From Zopfochytrium polystomum (Eukaryota; Chytridiomycota; Chytridiomycetes; Chytridiales; Chytridiaceae), in NCBI GenBank assembly GCA_025765615.1, contig JAIVFJ010000233.1:32194-96193 (forward strand): a stretch of 64,000 bases of DNA, in the 5' to 3' direction. The first letter of the stretch is position 1, and each line of letters begins with the position of its first letter. The position numbers and the translations under genes were made by a program. The notes beneath the pieces were generated by a model that ran no database searches, was not told where the DNA came from, and saw only the letters and a program-made list of their open reading frames with translations. Positions 31,331 through 43,600 of this stretch are shown in pieces.

Positions 31331-32214
31331 TTCTTCTTTCAGATGAAAGGAGATGGTGGGGGCGGCGAGGGCCTCTTGTCAACGCGTGCTCTGGAAATTT
31401 CAATAGGTACCTTATCACCTAGCCGCATACTCGGATTATCACACAGACACAACATACTCAAAAGCTTTCCTCTTGCAGTATTTGACGATGGGGTGAAGGC
31501 GAAAGTCGCCATATTACTTGTAGATGATAAATTATTCCGTCGCCTGATCGCGCACGCCACCCTTGCTGTGATCCCTCCGAAATCCCCATCACAGCCCAAC
31601 CACTTCAGAGAAAGGCCGTGGTGATCGATACTAGGGTTGAATTTGGATCGTATCAAGGCTCTGGAGGTGGCGGGCAAGTGAAAGGCCATCTTTGGTTCAA
31701 CAGTGGATCCTGGAAGGCAGGCTCGCTAATAGTTCTTCCGTAAATGCAAAACAGCAGGTGGTCTGCTGTTTTCCCTTCGAGCCGTGAAGAATCTTTGGTT
31801 CGAATTGCCCTCGTGCATCACAGGCCGCGCACAACGCGGCCGATACAGTATTGACAGAGAATATGGACCGCTTCCGCACTTCATGTCTTATGCTCTGGCG
31901 CCATTATCTGCGCTCACCAGCGCCCATCAGGAAACGCAGGGCAACGACGCTGTAATGGCACTATAAATGTGAGTAAGTATGGAATGCTTAGAAGTCCCAG
32001 ATATTCGATAGGTTCAGACGCTCGATGGTTTCGCTTGAAGTCGGCTAGATGACGTCACTGGCTTGTGAGAAAGAAAGAATCCAGTGAACGCGTTGACAAG
32101 AGGTAGCGGGGCGCGTCTATCGGTCAAATCGACAAATGGCGATGGCTTTCGTTCCGTTCGATTCGAAAAAGGAGATTACGTCCGCTGCAGCTAATGCCAG
32201 AATACTTGTGAGGC
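31331..32214. other. intergenic, no supported gene
   Basis: This may hold the first exon of membrane protein copy 2, but no frame is convincing. No RNA gene or repeat is recognised. Confidence 0.4.
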
Positions 32215-32690
32215 CGCCCACAACCACTTTTCCAAGCTGACACTTGGCGGTGGGAGGGCCTCCAATCAACTCACAGTAGGTACTGTGCTAAGCACGGTCA
32301 TCCTGACTGTCCATCGTCTGCCTTCTTCGCCAGCCAATCCGCAACAAGATGCGACGATCATGACCCAATTACGCCCTCCCTAACTCCCCCTCGGCCCCGT
32401 CCGTGTGGTCCCCCCCAGGCAATCTGCTTCCGCGAGCAGACCGAGAGCTTCGAAAGCCAGCATAATGAAAGTATCGGTCTGGGCGGCGCTTCAGCGCGTC
32501 CGCCCTCGGAGCGCAGAGCCAGCGCAGACGCGACTCCAGACAACATTGATAGCGTTTTCGATTTTGAACGGATTCCGCCGAGTGGGTTTGCGCCGATCGG
32601 GCGATATTTTGGTTTCACCTGCGGCCTGTCCTTTGAATTCACGCTGAATGATGACAGCAACAGGCTACTAAGTACTTTTTTTTTGTTCGT
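32215..32690 (+). pseudogene. third, broken copy of the membrane gene (opposite strand)
   Basis: The plus strand has an exon remnant 'SNQLTVGTVLSTVILTV' (compare 'GNQAIAGAVLSTVV'), then after a CCCCAG acceptor at 32420 'AICFREQTESFES', then in another frame 'MKVSVWAAL' (compare 'MKVSIWAAL'), and 'PDNIDSVFDFERIP' (compare 'RDNIGQIFDFGRVP'). The frame changes and absence of downstream exons show a decayed, inverted copy of the genes at 26-31 kb. Confidence 0.8.
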
Positions 32691-33729
32691 AGTTATGTGT
32701 CTTTGAAGTCTCAAAGGGCCGTCGTCGAGCTGTCCATTCTGAATCGACCAAACCAGAACAGACGGTCGCAGCCGGAACTACATTCAACAAGGGCGAATCT
32801 GCTATTTAATCCCCAAATATTCATAATAAGACGAAAGAAAATTTCACAACAGGCACGATTTTTTTTGCACCACACGACTAAAGAGTGAGGAAAACGAAAG
32901 AGGAGAAATACAATACAAAAAAAAAAAAAATTGAGAATAAGATTATTCCCAATCGTCAGCCCGCCGCGAAGTAGTTTCCGTGGCAGCAGCTACGCGTAGA
33001 TGCGTTACCATATGAGAATTTGGAGATAGCGGAATTGTCCAGGCGGTGATAGGCCCTCTAGCAAGCACCTCCCTCTCCAGATACTATTCAGGTGGGTCCA
33101 TTTCTCTCCCAACAATTCTGGGACATTCGACGCTGGCCGGTGGAAGAATCCGATGACGGGGCTCGGGCCGGTGTGTGGAACGTACAACCCAGGGACGCTT
33201 TTTTTGTGGAGGTCTTTAGTGGCCTTTTACGCCCTTTCCAGGCTCCCACCTGACGTGGCCACCCTGCACGTCTTGCCCACGACCGCGCCTGCACCCGCAC
33301 GCATCCGCACCAACAGTCCCGTCCAGCACAACAACCCCTCTAATCGACGGCCATGCCCCAAAATTCGTCCCGTCATCAGGTACGTGGGGCGCCCAGATTG
33401 CCCCCACTTTCTTGATATGTGTGTATGAAAGTCCTGACTGGGCACCAAAATGGTTGGGGGTCTGCTCCGCCCTTCCCGTTTTGTTCGCGTGTTACGTTTT
33501 TGTTTCTTCACGCACTTTTTCATTCGCTGGCAGCATCGCCTACCACGAACCGAAGGTTTGATTCCCCTTGGTATTCGCTGGAGCTGTTGCGCTGTTCGGA
33601 GCTTCCGGGCATGCCCCTGGCCGACCTCTAGTGTCCTTTAATGGCGACCTCGCGGAAACCCCCCCAACCAAACCTCACCCCACTTCGCACTTCCCTGCCC
33701 CGCTACCCCTCCTCCAATCCCTCCGTCCT
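32691..33729. other. intergenic, no supported gene
   Basis: An A-run lies at about 32918-32931. The plus-strand frames near 33153-33600 show no recognisable motifs. This is the 3' flank of the aminotransferase gene. Confidence 0.45.
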
Positions 33730-35846
33730 TCACGCCCTCCGCCCACACCCAAACTCTCTCAACACCTCCCCAAAGATCTTGACGCTCTCCTCCAGCACGT
33801 CCTCGGCGACGAACGAGAACGACCCGCGGAGGTACGGCGACGGGGGTCGCGGCCGAGATGGGCAGCAGTTCCCCGCCGGCCATCAGCGCGTCGATCTGGT
33901 TCGCGAACCAGGCGACGTGGAAGTACTCGCCGGGGGCGAAGAGGACGTCGCGAGCGACGAGGGCGTTGAAGACGTCGCGCGGAAAGGTCGCGGGGGCGTT
34001 GGGTGGGGGGTTGATCCTGGGTGGTGGTGGTGTGCGGGAGGGGGGTGTTGGGGAGGTGAGCGCGATTTTTGGCCGGGTTGGGTTGAGAAGGGGGGTGGGT
34101 GGGGTGGGAGGTGCCAGCTGGAAAAACCGCGACTTGGCGATCACAGGTGAAAACACAAACTTACTTGAACCAGACAAACATGCCGGCCTCCGGGATGACA
34201 AAGTCGACGAGCGGGCCGTCGGCGTCGGAGATGGGGGTGAGGTACTTGAAGGCGGCGTCGACGAGGCGGTCGCGGCGGCGGGTGTACGCCTTTTGGATGT
34301 CGATGGCAAACTCGTGGAGGCCCTCGGCCTTGAAGTTGCGGAGGATCTCGTGGACGATGCTGGGTCGAAAGAGTTGCACAAAAAAAGTGTCCCGGTTGGA
34401 TCAGAGAAACGGGTTGACTTCAATTCCGCCCCCTTTTTTTTTGTTTTTCAAAAGGGCCAGGAAAGGTCAAGTAGTCAAAAAGTAAAGCTTACGCTTGCGG
34501 GAATCCCGACGCCGACTGGACGGACCCTTCGCTCAGCTGAATGAGGGCGGTCAGGATGGGCTTGTAACCGGCCATGAAGCCGAGGCGGAACCCGGGCGCC
34601 ATGATCTTGGAAAAAGTGAACATCATGATGACTCTGCCGTCCGTGTCCAGCGACAAGAGCGACGGTGCGAGCCCCTTGGTGCCGCGGTAGACGTACGACT
34701 CGCGCGCGGCCGGATCGGGGTTGTAGTCTGGCACGTGCAGGTACGAGTACGGATCTGTGGCGAGCCGTGAAACAGAAAAGCCGCCAACATCAGGAAAAGC
34801 CCCAAAAGGGACAACAAGCGTGTCTGCCTTTACCGTCTTCAATGACCAGCAAGTCCAACTGCTTGCACACGTTCAGCAGCTCGACGCGGCGATCGACGCC
34901 CATGACGGTGCCGGTGGGGTTCTGGCCGGTCGGCACGGTGTAGAGGACGTTGCAGCGGGCGCCCGGGTACTTTGCCTTGAACTCTGCGAGGGCGCGCGGG
35001 ATGTCGGACGGCACGAGGCCCTCCTTGTCGAGCTTGACCGGGACGGGGATGATGCCGAGGGGCATCAGCTTTTCGATGTACGAGGAGAAGGAGTATTCCT
35101 GGTATGCCGCCCCCCACGCCATAAGCGTGTCGTGCTGTTTAGTACTTATGACAATGAGAGTTTTCTCAGGCGGCACGAACCTCTGTTGGTTAATCGCGCG
35201 GCGCAGGCGGAGATCCAAAAAACGATCGCGTGGGAAGCGGGTGGGTCAGACAGATCGATGACGACGACGGACGGACGGACGGGGCTCGCACAAAAAAGGC
35301 GGGGATGCCACTCACCGACGAGCAGGCCGTCGCCGCGGCTGAAGAGGACGCGAGTGCAGATCTCGAACGCGGACGAGTTGCCGTGGGTCATCATCAGATC
35401 CCAGTCCTCGTACTGTGGGCCCTTGTCGGCAATCATGACCTCCTTGACGAGCTTGATGGTCTCGGGCCAGCCCGTGCCCGGGCCGTACTGCAAGAACCTG
35501 AAAATTGGGGTTTAGACCCATGGATGATGGAGGAGCTTTTGCCCGCGCCAAAGCACAAAGACCACGCCATGCAACACGCGCCCGATCCCCTTCTCTCTCT
35601 CACTCACCTGCTCGACGACGCGCTCCCGTCGACGGCAATGGTGGGGACGGTGACGGAGTGCACGGCGGGCAGGGCGAGCGGCCTGAGTGTGGCGGAGACG
35701 TCCTGGGTGGCGAACAGGTCCGGGTGGGGCAGGCCGCCGGCGAGGGCGCGCATGCCGGGGCGGATCATGATGGGGTAGAGCGACTTGAGGGACGACGGCT
35801 TGCGGGCCTTTGCCTCGGCGTTGAGGAAGCGGGCGGCGTCGATCAT
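33730..35846 (-). CDS. ARO8/kynurenine-type PLP aminotransferase
   Basis: Fold type I aminotransferase (class I/II). Exons: 35608-35846 (start 'MIDAARFLNAEAKARKPS'), 35316-35497 ('GPGTGWPETIKLVKE', 'MMTHGNSSAFEICTRVLF'), 34834-about 35095 ('EYSFSSYIEKLMPLGIIPV', 'VLYTVPTGQNPTG'), 34494-34754 ('DPYSYLHVPDY', 'MFTFSKIMAPGFRLGFMAG' with the PLP Lys in FSK), 34165-34359 and 33730-34016. The likely role is transamination of aromatic amino acids, kynurenine or 2-aminoadipate. Most junctions close in phase. Two do not: the exon 2/3 junction needs 'LLV' to meet 'EEYSF' at a non-AG position, and in the last exon the frame slips by one at a run of five C (33842-33846) before 'SPYLRGSFSFVAEDV'. Indel errors or recent decay are both possible. 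Confidence 0.85.
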
Positions 35847-36760
35847 CGTTGTGGCGGCGGGCGGCGAAGAGATGGTAGGGTAGGGGGGTAGGTGGGGGGC
35901 GGGTTGTCAAAGCGAGCAAGAGTTGTTGTAGGTTGCGGCTGGGTTGAGGTAGCAGTCAGTGGGGGGGCAAGTAGTGATTGCAGTGAAAAGTCTCTGCATT
36001 GGCTGATCGATCCGTCCTCCGCGATTGGATCGGCTTTGCTTGGCCACGCGCCGCAGCCCTGTCTGTCTGCCTGTCTGTCTAGCTGCCTGTGTTCGGTCCG
36101 GACCGTCGGCTTCATAATGCGACTTGCTGATAAATACCCGAGCCTGTCTGTCTCCGTCTGGTCGGCCATGGTCGGCCAAAAACATGGTGGGCCTGAGAAG
36201 AGGAAAAAAAGGAAAAAAAAAAAAAAAAAAGAAAAAAAAAAGAAAGAAAAAAAAAGAATGCAATCCATAGGCCCCTCCTCGACCTCGCATCAGTCAAACA
36301 ACACACCCCCTTATCTCGGGACTTGGGTCGGTCCAATAAGAAAAAAAAAGAAATTCATCCATCCTCCTCCGGTTGAAAGTGAGTTACATTGCAAGCTATT
36401 TCTGCCAAAACACGAAGGGGCTCCCGAAATTCTCACCAGTTCCTTCCCCACGACAATCCCCCCTTCTTTCTATTTACTTGACAATCCATAACCTTCGACA
36501 CTCTTTCCGCATGCGGCAAGACAAACCCTGTTCATCCAAATGGGCGAGTTCCCGTTGCGTCGTGACCTTAAAGAGGAAAGATTGTGTGAAAGGTTGGAAT
36601 AATCGTCAACCAAAGCTTCTTGCTGGGAAACCAAAAGGGCAATAAGAAAAAATTTTTTTAAAAAAAAAAAAAACCATTCAAACACACATCAACGGCGCAG
36701 CTTCAAAATCACAACAAAGGAACCCTTCTCTCATCCACGCCCCATCCACCCACTACTCCA
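35847..36760. other. intergenic with A-rich tracts
   Basis: Nearly pure A/G tracts lie at 36200-36256 and A-runs at 36340 and 36655-36674. No gene is seen. Confidence 0.6.
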
Positions 36761-38522
36761 TCACTCCTTCTTCGCCTTCTTCTTGGCCTTTGTCGCCGTC
36801 TTTGGATCCGGCATCGCCAGCACCTCGCGCACCGCCAGCAGCACAATGACCAGCACCGGCAGCGCCGCGAGGAACCCGTGGAAGAACATGACGGGTATGC
36901 GCCCGAGGCACCAGTACCACCGCAGCACCTTGAGCCCCGGCGACCACCACCAAAAGACGGGGACCACTTGCGTCGGCGACGGGATCACGAAGTCGAACGG
37001 GGTGTCGACGGGGGTGATCTGTGGGGTTTGTTGCCCGCGTGTGGGCCCGGGGAGGGTTCGCAGAGAGGGAGAGATGGACGAGGAGCAAAAGCTTTCAGAA
37101 AGTGCTTCGGAATCTACGCGAAAAATACAGGTTGTGGGGGGCCGTGGCCCAACTCACCCTAAAGATCTTTACGCCGTACGCCGGGACGTCGACGACGATC
37201 CTCCCATCGTCGATGACCTGCGTAGCAGGCAGCCCGTCGACGTCCGCCCACAAGTCCAAGACGCTCATCTTCACGCCAACAGAGGCGCCCCACAGCGTCG
37301 CGTCGACTTCGACGCCCCTCCTCCCAACGTCTCCGCGGTTCACGACCATAACGACGCGATCGCCGCCGGCGAGCGGGCCGACCCAGACGTCGAATCCGCC
37401 CTGCAGGACTGTCGCGTAGGACGCCGAGACGCCGAGCGGGTCCTGGTTGATAGCGATGAGGTGCTCGTTCGTGAGGATCCGCAACGCCTCCGCGGAGAGG
37501 TTTCGCGGGTCTGCGGCGAGGATCAGCGGCGACTTGAGCGCGGCCCACGCCGAGAACTGCGTGCGGTACGCCGCGAGGGGCATCCCCTTGTTCCCCGCCT
37601 GCACCAGGTCGAGGTCGTTGAAGGCGCCCGGGCGCGCGTACCGCGCCGTGTCGATCGCAAAGTCGAGGACGCCGAGCACAGAGCACCACCGCCCGCGGTA
37701 CGAGTCGCAGCTCTCGACGGTCACCCGCCACGAGTTGGCCAGCCACTCGCCGTACTCCCACACGCGCGCCATGCCCCAGTTGTCCATCGCAAACACGATC
37801 GGCCTCCCCGTGGCGGCCAGGGCGTCGCGCATCGGTTTGTACTTGTCGACGGTGCCTCGCCAGTCGTTCATCCAGTGCAGCAGGCACGTCCGGTACTTCA
37901 AGTAGTCGACGCCCCACTCCGCAAACGTCGCGGCATCGGTCTCCTCCGCGCTCCACGAGCCCGGGGTCGAGGGCAGTTCGCAGGAGCGCATCGACGCGGC
38001 GATCGTGAGGCCCAGGCGGAGGTCGCGGGAGTGGAGGTATGAGGCGAGGGCGGGCATGCCGGAGGGGAAGGTGGATTTGTTTGCGACGAGCGTAAAGTCG
38101 TCGGGGTCGCGAGACTCGGACAGCCAGCAATCGTTAACGATTACTGTTTTTGGTGGTGGCGGGAGGTGAGGAGTGATTGGTTCGATTTAGAAGGGGCAGA
38201 TCTCTGCAGCCACGGCCCATCAATCACACACTACCGTAAGAGTATCCCGCCTTCGAGAGGCCAGTCGACACGAGGGCGTCGGCCACTTCCTTGATAGCTA
38301 CGGGGAACAAACAACGTCGATCGGCCTGTTAGTTTGTTATTTTTGAGTTGAGGGAACGCCAGACTCCATACATTTCTCGGAGGTGTTGCAGCCAAAGAGC
38401 TGCCGCGATGACCAGCCCATGACGGGCGTGACGCCGACGCCGTTCGCCAGCGCCCACGTCCTTGCCGTCCCCGCGGCGACGAGCACGCCGGCCGTCCAGA
38501 TGAGGTGCTGCTGCAATCGCAT
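36761..38522 (-). CDS. membrane-anchored GH27-like protein lacking the usual nucleophile
   Basis: Four exons (38372-38522, 38235-38297, 37158-38143, 36761-37018) close exactly to 485 aa. An N-terminal signal-like stretch is followed by the GH27 (alpha-galactosidase) signature: 'TPVMGWSSRQLFGCNTSEK' (normally TPPMGWNSWN), 'VADALVSTGLSKAGYSYVIV', 'NDCWL' (normally DDCW), 'FPSGMPALASYLHSRDLRLG', 'WGVDYLKYRTCLL' and 'ARPGAFNDLDLVQAGN'. In active enzymes the LKYDNC Asp is the nucleophile; here it is Arg. The DDCW Asp pair and the YSDAG Asp are also changed, while an Asp remains at the acid/base position (NDLD). The last exon encodes a hydrophobic helix 'GFLAALPVLVIVLLAVREVL' and a Lys-rich end KKAKKE that fits a KxKxx retrieval signal. 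An ER-resident pseudo-glycosidase or lectin role is inferred. Confidence 0.9.
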
Positions 38523-38944
38523 ACTGTGCAGGTGCTGAAGTTCCAACGCGCTGACAAGGGAAGAGCGAAACAACAATTCTTATCAAATGCGGTGGCACTC
38601 GCTCGGTGCAGCTTGTGCACACCAGCCAACGCGACTAGACGCCGCCGCCCATCCCGGAAAGCACAAGCTGGCTGGACTTGCCTAGCCGCACGTCCAGGGG
38701 GGACATTGATGATTGTTATTTTTTTTTGGATCTGTGTGCGCGTGTGTAGTTGTGCTGTCGAGAGACACGTGAATACATATTGACCTGTACAATACCAGAA
38801 AGAATTGCGTTACGATTGGAATCACGCAATTGTTGCGAAGGGAGCAGATCCCCCCACTCCAAGTACAGGGCTCGCTTCCCACCTCCCGCGAAGAGAATTC
38901 ATCTTTTGTGGATCGATCTGGGATCGAACAAAAATACAGGAGAG
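38523..38944. other. bidirectional 5' region
   Basis: This lies between the divergent GH27-like gene (-) and the repeat-protein gene (+). A short GTGCGCGTGTG element is at about 38735. No gene is seen. Confidence 0.5.
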
Positions 38945-40401
38945 ATGATGCTTGGCCACCACAACCACCTGCCGTGCCTCCCACCGCCCGGCCACACACT
39001 CGCCCGCTGGTCGTCCCCATCCTCCGCAGCAGCAGCAGTAGCCCCATCGTCGTCATCGGCATCCGCTTCACCACATCCACCACCACCACCATCGCAACAA
39101 GCAGGATCACCGCCATTAGAGGCTCATTTGGCTGCGATGTACATGCACATGAACAACAGCGACGACAACTACTGCCACCCCACTCCATTGCCGCTGCTAC
39201 CCGTCGACATTGTCCTGCACATCGCCGCCTACCTGCCCCCGCGGGAGCGCCTCGCGCTCGCGTGCTCGCAACGCCTAATCGACCTCAAGGCCGACTCGAT
39301 AGCCGCCATGCCCAACGCCTCGATGGACGCCGCCAGCCGCCGCGGCTGCGTCGACCTGCTCGACTTTTGGCTGGCGCACGTGCTGCCGCGCTGGCGGCAG
39401 AGGGCGGACAAGCTGGGCCGCGCCGGCACCGGCGGCGGCGGCGGCGGCGGCTCTTTGGACGGCTGCAGCGCGGCGTCCGCGAGCGAGCTGGAGCCGTGGA
39501 CGAGCGAGTCGATGGACGCTGCGAGTCGGAACGGACACGTTCACGTCTTGCACTGGTGGAAGGTGGGGGTTTTTTTATCGATCGATCTCCACCCAGCTTC
39601 TCTCGAAAGGCGAAACAGAAACCACCCCATCGAGTGCCTCTCATTCCCTCTTCCCTCTTTGAAAAGGTAACGAGCGGCCTCAACTTAAAGTGGACGTCTT
39701 TCGCGATGGACGGAGCGAGCCGCGAAGGCGAGATCGAGGTCCTCGAATGGTGGAAGGACAACGCCCACGACCTGCCCCTGCAATGGACGCAGTTTGCTCT
39801 CCACTGGGCCAGCGAGCACGGCCGGGTCGAAGCGCTGCAGTGGTGGAAGGAGCGTAGCGGGCTCGAGCTGCGCGTGCCGCTGCGGCCGATGAACCGCGCG
39901 AGCGTGAACGGGCACGTTGCGGTCCTCGAGTGGTGGCGGCAGAGCGGCATCGAGACGGACTGGTCGCGGCAGGCGGTCGACGGCGCGAGCATCACGGGCC
40001 ACGTGGACGTGCTGGAGTGGTGGCGCCGCAGCGGGCTGGAGATGGTGTGGTCGGAGCGAGCGATGGACGGCGCGAGCGCCGCGGGGCAGCTGCGCGTGCT
40101 GGACTGGTGGCTGCGCAGCGGGCTGGACTTGCAGTGGACGAGCGTCGCCATGGACACGGCGTCGTTCCACGGCCGCGTCGACGTGCTCGAGTGGTGGAAG
40201 CGCAGCGGCTTGCCGCTGCGGTGGACCACCGTTGCCGTCGACCGCGCGAGTTGCAACGGGCACGTCGAGGTGCTCGAGTGGTGGCGCCGCAGCGGCTTGC
40301 AGATGACGTGGAGCCACAAGGCGGCGGAGATTCGTGGAAGCTGCCGCGGTCGCGTGCTCGAGTGGTGGCGGCGGAGCGGGCTCGAGGCGCTGAGTGCTTG
40401 A
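38945..40401 (+). CDS. F-box-like protein with 29-residue 'LEWW' repeats
   Basis: Two exons, 38945-39562 and 39667-40401, joined in phase 0, give 450 aa. After a low-complexity N-terminus (His/Ser/Pro-rich, residues 1-75) comes an F-box-like helix set, 'LPLLPVDIVLHIAAYLPPRE'. The repeats that follow are 29 residues long with consensus A-M-D-x-A-S-x-x-G-x-V-x-V-L-E-W-W-R-R-S-G-L-x-x-x-W-S, for example 'HVDVLEWWRRSGLEMVWSER' and 'RVDVLEWWKRSGLPLRWTT'; at least eight are recognisable. The last repeat is partial ('GRVLEWWRRSGLEALSA'). It is paralogous to 10567-11871 but encoded on the other strand with an intron. An adaptor for ubiquitin ligases is a reasonable but unproven guess. Confidence 0.88.
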
Positions 40402-40681
40402 GGGAAGGACAACGGAGGGAAAAGGCGAGTCGACAAGTTCTAAATGGGTGAGGGTGAGGGGTGCGTGGTTGGGAAGATGGCCGTCTCTGCTGTACAGAGT
40501 TGCTTTGTGGGTGAGGGTTATGGGCGGGGTGAAGACTGCATCATCGTCAGTGTTGCAACGAAAAATCATTCCTCAATTGATATGAAATATCCGTCCGTGT
40601 TCTGAACAATGCACGAAGAGCTGAAGGGCCTTGGACATCTGACAAGTTTTAGATCTTTCTTTCTTGCCTTGCGCATCTGGA
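40402..40681. other. short intergenic
   Basis: 3' flank of the repeat-protein gene and 5' flank of the CWF19L1-like gene on the same strand. Nothing notable. Confidence 0.5.
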
Positions 40682-43600
40682 ATGGGCTCATCCAAGATGT
40701 GAGTCGCTTTCCTGCCTCTCTTCGCCGCGCTACTCGCGATGCCAGCTGCTCGTCCAACATGATGCGAACAACCGCCCGCGCCCGCGCGCAATCCTCCGCC
40801 CCGCTTTGGCGATCGCCTGCATTGCCAAACCCGATCCCCGCGCTCCAGCCAGCCGTGCTTCACAATCGAAAAACGCCTGACCCTCAACTAACCCCCCGCG
40901 TGTCCTCCACCAAACACACAAACCCAGCCTCGTCGTCGGCTCGCTCGCGGGCGGCTCGCTGTCGGCCGCGTTCGCCAAAATCGGCGCGATCCACTCGAAA
41001 CACGGACCGTTCGCGATGGTGCTCTGCGTCGGCGACTTGTGGCCCGCCGGCGTCTCGGCAGAGGACGAGGAACTGCAGGCGCTGCTGTCGGGCAATGTCA
41101 AAGGTGAGGGGCCGGGAGAGTGCATCGGCACGATCAAGGGGAGGACGCAGCTCCTCCTTACGTTTAGTGGTGCCCGACTCGGCTTGCAAGTGGAAACGAG
41201 CGCGACAATCTAACTCTATTTAATGCGCCGCCAGTTCCCGTTTCTACATACTTTATCGCCGGACAGCACGCGCTGCCCGAACCGGTCAAAGCCGCCGCGA
41301 CAAGGAACGGCGGCGAAGTCTGCGAAAACCTGTACTTCCTCGGTAAGCCCCAACGGCCCCCCGATTTCACTCAATCCCCTCCCAGCACAGTGCTACCCCC
41401 CCCTTTCCACGCAAAGCTAACCCGCGAAAATGAAGGCGACGAGGGCCTCTACACGACGCTCGACGGTGTCAAGATCGCATACCTCAGCGGCGTCTTCGAC
41501 CGCACGACGGCCGCATCGGCGTCCGGCGACGGCGGCCCCACGCGGACTTCCTCCGCGCGCCTGACCTCCGCCGCCGTCGCCGCGCTCTGCGCCAACGCGT
41601 CGCCGCCCGACAGCGCCCCGAGCTCCGTCGACGTCCTGGTCACGACCGAGTGGGCGCTGGGCGTGACGCGCGGGTCCGCGGCGTGGGAGAAGGCGGCGGG
41701 TGCGGCGCGGCGCGGCGCGGGGTGGGTCGGGGTGCCGCCGGTGGCGGAGGCGGTTGCGCGGTTGCGGCCGCGGTACCACTTTGCGGCGGTGACGAGGGCG
41801 GACGGCGGAGGAGGCGGCGGCGGTGGGGAGGCGATGTTTTTTGAGAGGGAGCCGTTCACGCATGTGGACCAGGCGGGCGTTGGCGCGCCCGGGGTCAGCA
41901 GGTTTATTGGGTTGGGGGCGTTTAATGGCGCAAAGAAAGACAGGGTGAGTAGTTGGACCCATTTTTGTTTGAAACCCTCCATGTTTCCTGTCTGGGTTCT
42001 AACTCCTCCACATCGTTTGACGCGATCTAGTGGTTTTACGCGTTCAACCTCGTCCCTGCGGCCGTCGCCGACAAGGCGTCTCTGATGCAGCTGCCACCGA
42101 ACGCAACCACGTCACCGCTGACTGCGCCGCAAGGAACAAAGCGCGGGGACGACGAGGTGTGTGTGCGTCTTTGTGTGTGTGTGTGTGTGTGTGTGTGGAC
42201 TGATTCGGTTGCTTTGTTGTCGCTTTCCGCTTTGCCCCCACATCAGTCGAACGATGGAAACTTTTTCTGGCAGACCGTCACCAACCCAAGAGCCAAGCGT
42301 CAAAAAGGTACGAACCTTTTTTTCCATAAAAAAGGGTGTCGCACTCTCCCTCTTTCCCGCTTTTGGACACTCCAGCTAACGCTGCTCGTGTCCTCGCCCG
42401 GCGCATTTGGGCACCGCTCCTTTCGCCAAAACCTCAGGCGCGAATCCGCCCCCCGCCCACTACACCTGCCGGATCTGCCAGCAGCCGGGCCACTGGATCC
42501 AAGAGTGCCCGCAAAAGACGGGTGGCGGGGCACGGCCGGACGCCGCGGCGGGGCAGCAGCAGACGCAGCAGCAGCACCGCAGCAACGCGACCCCACCGGA
42601 GGGGTACGTCTGCCGGGCGTGCAACGTTCCTGGACACTATATCCGCGAGTGCCCGTCCGCGGCCGCGAACCGCGGCGGCGGCAGCGGGGCGGCACCGGGT
42701 CGGCGGTTCGCGGACCGCGAAAGTAGGGTGGGAGGAGGGGGGCGTTGTGAATCGGATTGTTGGTTATTCTGTCCCTAAATACTGGAAACCCGCTCTCTTC
42801 CCCTCCTCCCCTCCCCTCCACCACCACCAGCGCGAGGCTGCTGGTTCTGCCTCTCGACGCCGACGCTCGAAAAGCACCTCCTGATCTCGATCGGCGAAGA
42901 GGCGTACCTGGCGCTGGCCAAGGGCGGCATCAGCGAGTGGGGCGGGCACGTGATTCTGGTGCCGCTGGCGCACGTGGCGTCGCGTCGGCAGCTGGACGCC
43001 GCGACGCTTGCGGAGATGGCGGCGACGGCGGGGAGGGTGGGGAAGGCGTTTGGAGAGAAGGGGTGCGTGCCGGTCGCCTTTGAGGTGTGCGCGGGCGGGG
43101 AGGGCGAGGACGGCGGCGCGGCGGGGGTTATGCATGGGCATGTGCAGGTATTTTTGATTTTTTCTTGGGCGTCTATTTTTTTTTTTTTTTTTTTCTGTTC
43201 CTTCTCGCTAATGGTTGGTACTTGACTCTGTCCACAAACCCTTGGCAAAACTCCCCCAGATCGTCCCGATTCCCGCCGACCTCGCCGGCGATCCCGTGTA
43301 CAACGCGGTGCGCGCGCTCGCGGAAGAGGAGGGGCAAACGATGCACGAGCTCGACGCAGCGGCGACAGGGGCGGCGACCGCGGATGATCCGCTTTCGGGG
43401 CTTCCGTCGGACCCGGCGGTCCCATACGTGCGGATGGAGCTGCCGACGGCGGACGGGGGCGTGCGGGTGGTGGTTGTGACGCCGCAGGCGGCGGACGGGA
43501 ACGCGGGCTGGGATGGCGCACGGTGGAACATGCAGTTTGCGAGGTAGGCGTCTTTTTGGTGAAGCTTGCCCAACCGCAAACGCCCTGCACACACGCAACC

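Noticed and set aside
33540..33580. GGTTTGATTCCCC resembling a tRNA T-arm
   Set aside because: The flanks do not form acceptor, D- or anticodon stems.
42434..42880. Arg/Ser-rich frames overlapping the zinc-knuckle exon
   Set aside because: They are out-of-frame readings of a GC-rich exon; the knuckle frame joins in phase with all neighbouring exons.
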